Positions 5,884 to 8,936 of a stretch of 8,936 bases of DNA are shown here, in pieces. This DNA is from CAYMAZ01 sp964428185 (lineage in GTDB: Bacteria > Bacteroidota > Bacteroidia > Bacteroidales > DTU049), in NCBI GenBank assembly GCA_964428185.1, contig CAYRXH010000094.1, positions 1 to 8,936 on the forward strand. Direction: 5' to 3'. Positions within the stretch are counted from its first letter, which is position 1; every line of letters starts with the position of its first letter. Position numbers and translations under genes: made by a program. The notes below the pieces were generated by a model that saw only the letters and a list, made by a program, of their open reading frames with translations, had not been told where the DNA came from and did not search any database.

Positions 5884-8790
5884 TTAATATCCGAAAATAT
5901 CTTCCTGACTTAGTTTTATTGCAGGGGCGTATTTCTTAAGGATTTCAAAATCAATATCTTTATCGCGGCCAAGAATGATATACGTTTTGGGCATATTCTT
6001 CAGATACTTTGCTTCAAATGCCTGTATATCTTCTAAGGTGAGTCCCTGAACACGTTCATAAATATCTTTTCTGTAGTCGTAATTGATTCCAAGTTTTTCA
6101 TTGTTCAGATATGTCCAGACGATTTTCATCTTTGTCAGACGTTCTGTCTCGATTTTATTGAGGATGCCTGATTTTGCAAGATCAAATGATTTAGGACTGA
6201 TGGGCATATCATCAAAAAGAAGATTGAATGCATCAAGAGCATCCGGAACCTTATCGTTTTGTGTTGCGATAAAGGCATTGTTCATGAAATTTTTATCCGC
6301 AGTCTTAGGGATATTATAGAGCGAGCGGGCTGTATATGCAAGTGAACGTTTTTCTCTCAATTCCTGAAACACAATGGCATTCATGCTGCCTCCGAAATAG
6401 GCATTAAACATTTCAATCAATGGAAGCATGTTTTTGTCAAACTGAATGCTTTTAATCACAAGTTGAACGTACGACTGATTGGCATTGTAGTCAGTAAAAA
6501 ATAATCTGTTCTGATCAGTGGCAATTTCTTCAAATTTGACAGCTTCCGGGATAGTCAGCAGCTTCTTGGGTGTTTTGTGATATTTGTTAAGATGCCCGGT
6601 GAGATTTTTTGGCGTTTCAGGTCCGTAATAGAGAATACGGTGAGGATATGAAAGCAGTTGTTTTATTTTTGCTGTCAGTTGCTCAGGAGTAACAGCAGCA
6701 AGTTCGTCATTGTTCAGAATGTATTTTGTGGGGGAGTTGGAACCATAGACTGCATAATCAACCAGCGCTCTGAAATTGGCCTGTTGATTTGCCTTCGCAT
6801 CATTCCGCCCTTTCTGGATGTCAGCAATCAGGTTTTTTAGTGCTGTAGGATCGGGAATAGGATCAGTGAGGATCTTTTCGGCAAGCTGCAGTGCAGGAAT
6901 GAAGTTTTCAGCAAGTCCGCTGATAGAGATGTAGGTTTCATCATTGCCTGCGCTGACACTGAATGAGCAGGCCAGTTTGTAAAATTCCTGCTGAATTTCT
7001 TCAGCACTCATGTTAGAAGTACCAAGATAGGGGAGATATGAAACAGCAAGACTGAGCAGTTTGTCATTCCATCTTCCCATATTGAAATAGAAATACAGAT
7101 TAAAAGTATTGTTTTCAGTATTGACAACATAGAATACTTCCTGTCCGGCTTTGGTCTGTATGCGTGTAAGATCTTTGTTAAAGTCCACAAATACAGGTTT
7201 CAGAGGTTCTACAGTATTGTTTCTGATGTTGACAAGGAATTCGGATTCAGCATCCCTGTTAATAAAAATGGGAGTGATGGGCGGTTTTGCCACAATAGGA
7301 AGATCATCCGGTGTTGCCTGCCTCTTGTAAATAACTACATAATTATTTAGCAGGGTTTTGTTTGCGTATGCAAGAATATCTTCACGGGTCAGTTTACCGA
7401 TACGGTCAATGTAATTCACCTGATTTTCCCAGGGTATGTTATATAGAAATGAATTCATCATCAGTCTGGCTCTCGAACTGTTGGATTCGGTCTGTTTCAT
7501 TTCGCGGAGTTTCAGGTTGTTGATTGCAGCAGCAAGCATCCAGTCAGGCCAGTTCCCGTTTTTCAAAAGGTTTATCTGCTCAAGCAGTATATCCTTCAAT
7601 CCTTCAAGAGTCTGACCTTCTTTGGGTGTGCCGGCAAGCATAAGGGTAGAGTAATCACCGAGCATATATGGATATGCATACGCTTTGAGTGCTTTCTGTT
7701 TCTGATTGATGTTCAGGTCAATGAGTCCTGCCTTTTCGTTATATAGAAGCATCGCCATCATATTGACAAACAATGCATCATCACTGGCAACTCCGGGAAA
7801 GCGGAAAGCAATCACCACGTTTTCAGCTTCCAGTCCTTTCACTTCAGTATAGATGGATTCTGTGATTGGCTCTTCATCTTTAAAAGTAAACTCAGGAAGT
7901 GGTTTTGACTTCAGCTGCCCAAAATATTTGTTGACAATGACAATTGCCTCGTCAGGATCAAAATCTCCGGCAAGGATTACTGCCATGTTGTTGGGGACAT
8001 ACCATGTGTCAAAAAAATTCTTGATGTTGGTCATTGATGGATTTTTCAGATGTTCTGCATCACCAAGCACAGTCTGCTGTCCGTACGGATGATTGGGATA
8101 CAAAGAAGCAAACAATGTTTCCACTGTCTTTCTCCCGTCATTTGTCAGTGACATGTTTTTCTCCTCATACACGGTTTCAAGTTCGGTATGGAACAACCTC
8201 AACACAGGATGTGAAAATCTGTCAGACTGAATAATAGCCCAGTTTTCAAGCTGATTTGAAGGGATGTTTTCAATGTAAAATGTATAATCAAGCGAGGTGG
8301 CAGCATTGGTACCCTGACTTCCGATCAATTTCATCAGCTTGTCATATTCGTTGGGGATAGCCAGTTTTGAAGCCTCATAGGACAGACTGTCAATTTTTTT
8401 GTAGAGTTCTGCTCTTTTTGCCTCATCGGTTTCAACACGGTATAACTCAAACAAGGCTTCAATCTGGTCAAGCAGTATTTTTTCCGCTGCCCAGTCTGTT
8501 GTCCCAAAATTGGGAGTTCCCTTGAACATCATGTGCTCAAAATAATGAGCAAGACCAGTTGTTTCAGCAGGATCATTCTTTCCTCCAACCCTTACTGCAA
8601 CATAAGCTGTTATCCTTGGCTCATCCTTGTTCACACTCATATATACCTTCATTCCGTTGTCAAGGGTGTATATGCGGACACCCATCTTATCGCCAGAAAC
8701 AGTTTGATATGTCAGGTCGCTTTGTGAAAAAACAAATCCTGATTGCAACAGAAACAAGACAGCAAATAATCTGAAAATACGAGACTTCAT
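5884..8790 (-). CDS. Exported two-half M16 (insulinase/pitrilysin) zinc metallopeptidase
   Basis: The 968-residue protein begins with a signal peptide (hydrophobic 8-21, likely cut before Gln23). The N-terminal half carries the inverted zinc motif H82-x2-E85-H86. The third ligand is probably Glu210 in ETVYEEKNM (205-213), which aligns with the second Glu of the insulin-degrading enzyme segment. Between them lies a charged helical insert (about 104-150) that makes the spacing longer than the classical 76 or so residues. M16C-type segments follow: YVPNNMAVILAGDFDP (264-279) and, in the C-terminal half, FGGSMNAIVFQELREKRSLAY (799-819), the substrate-binding Arg-Tyr region. The second half has no HxxEH, as usual for the non-catalytic half. 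It probably degrades peptides in the periplasm or at the outer membrane. It is the first gene of the minus-strand series. The ATG at 8790 gives a proper signal peptide. Confidence 0.93.
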   Translation of the reverse strand: MKSRIFRLFAVLFLLQSGFVFSQSDLTYQTVSGDKMGVRIYTLDNGMKVYMSVNKDEPRITAYVAVRVGGKNDPAETTGLAHYFEHMMFKGTPNFGTTDWAAEKILLDQIEALFELYRVETDEAKRAELYKKIDSLSYEASKLAIPNEYDKLMKLIGSQGTNAATSLDYTFYIENIPSNQLENWAIIQSDRFSHPVLRLFHTELETVYEEKNMSLTNDGRKTVETLFASLYPNHPYGQQTVLGDAEHLKNPSMTNIKNFFDTWYVPNNMAVILAGDFDPDEAIVIVNKYFGQLKSKPLPEFTFKDEEPITESIYTEVKGLEAENVVIAFRFPGVASDDALFVNMMAMLLYNEKAGLIDLNINQKQKALKAYAYPYMLGDYSTLMLAGTPKEGQTLEGLKDILLEQINLLKNGNWPDWMLAAAINNLKLREMKQTESNSSRARLMMNSFLYNIPWENQVNYIDRIGKLTREDILAYANKTLLNNYVVIYKRQATPDDLPIVAKPPITPIFINRDAESEFLVNIRNNTVEPLKPVFVDFNKDLTRIQTKAGQEVFYVVNTENNTFNLYFYFNMGRWNDKLLSLAVSYLPYLGTSNMSAEEIQQEFYKLACSFSVSAGNDETYISISGLAENFIPALQLAEKILTDPIPDPTALKNLIADIQKGRNDAKANQQANFRALVDYAVYGSNSPTKYILNNDELAAVTPEQLTAKIKQLLSYPHRILYYGPETPKNLTGHLNKYHKTPKKLLTIPEAVKFEEIATDQNRLFFTDYNANQSYVQLVIKSIQFDKNMLPLIEMFNAYFGGSMNAIVFQELREKRSLAYTARSLYNIPKTADKNFMNNAFIATQNDKVPDALDAFNLLFDDMPISPKSFDLAKSGILNKIETERLTKMKIVWTYLNNEKLGINYDYRKDIYERVQGLTLEDIQAFEAKYLKNMPKTYIILGRDKDIDFEILKKYAPAIKLSQEDIFGY

Positions 8791-8936
8791 AAGATTTTTT
8801 TTTGTGATTTTATAGTACGAAATTACATATTTTTTTTATTTCATCTGTAATACTATTCAAACAGGAGTATTCATGCGACAATCAGGTTTTTTCGGTTTGC
8901 TGTTAAAAAATCACTATTGCGTTTTCATGCTTTTTT
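8791..8936. other. M16 upstream region with weak promoter box
   Basis: These 146 AT-rich bases contain on the minus strand TAATTTCG (8825-8818), one base off the TAnnTTTG -7 consensus, which would give a leader of about 20 bases for the M16 gene. No -33 partner is found at the right distance. The rest holds poly-T/poly-A tracts and a possible plus-strand start at 8873. Confidence 0.35.
8873..8936 (+). CDS. Doubtful partial plus-strand reading frame at the window end
   Basis: An ATG at 8873-8875 is open to the window edge (21 codons) and encodes a start like MRQSGFFGLLLKN, mildly hydrophobic. AGGAG (8863-8867) sits 5 bases ahead, a textbook Shine-Dalgarno spacing that is rare elsewhere in this window. 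TTTG at 8801 followed 19 bases later by TACATATT is only a poor promoter match. On the opposite strand the last codons of a frame ending in TAA at about 8904 are also possible. Twenty-one codons is too little to decide, and no family can be recognised. Confidence 0.2.
   Translation, partial: MRQSGFFGLLLKNHYCVFMLF

Noticed and set aside
1..8936. CRISPR array, toxin-antitoxin pair, phage or transposon genes, tRNA
   Set aside because: No regularly spaced direct repeats, no transposase or integrase motifs, and no tRNA-like fold was recognised by eye on either strand.

Overview
The window looks like ordinary chromosomal sequence from a member of the Bacteroidota, probably an anaerobe or facultative anaerobe. 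The evidence is AT-rich spacers without clear Shine-Dalgarno sites, promoter boxes of the Bacteroidota type (TAnnTTTG), exported proteins whose predicted signal peptides end just before a glutamine, and family content: a DUF4301 protein, a TonB-C-domain protein with helical repeats, a ferredoxin-nitroreductase fusion and a futalosine hydrolase. I see no rRNA, tRNA, CRISPR array, insertion sequence or phage gene.

Layout. Positions 1-510 (minus) hold the first 170 codons of an exported TPR-like protein with a TonB C-terminal domain, cut by the window edge. Positions 511-823 are an AT-rich divergent spacer with a near-palindrome. Positions 824-1744 (plus) encode a two-[4Fe-4S] ferredoxin fused to an FMN nitroreductase domain. 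It is the only complete plus-strand gene, and its stop codon overlaps the stop of the facing gene by 4 bases inside a terminator-like hairpin. From 1741 to 8790 everything is on the minus strand. In transcription order this is a two-half M16 zinc peptidase (8790-5884), an HD-domain phosphohydrolase (5800-5123), a DUF4301 protein (5006-3462), an exported endonuclease/exonuclease/phosphatase-fold protein (3443-2400) and futalosine hydrolase MqnB (2403-1741). The last 146 bases are the M16 upstream region plus a doubtful partial plus-strand reading frame.

How the genes relate. DUF4301, the phosphatase-fold gene and mqnB are tightly packed (18-base gap, then an ATGA overlap) and probably form one operon. 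It would start from a good promoter just upstream of DUF4301. The HD gene has its own -7 box in its leader, which also shows that its real start is the ATG at 5800 and not the upstream TTG. The M16 peptidase and the TonB-domain protein are envelope proteins. MqnB points to menaquinone synthesis by the futalosine route, although no other mqn gene is visible here.

I found no clear new defence or mobile system. The items most worth following are the motif resemblance of DUF4301 to UDP-sugar pyrophosphorylases, the hairpin that carries both convergent stop codons in its loop, and the DUF4301-phosphatase-mqnB operon.
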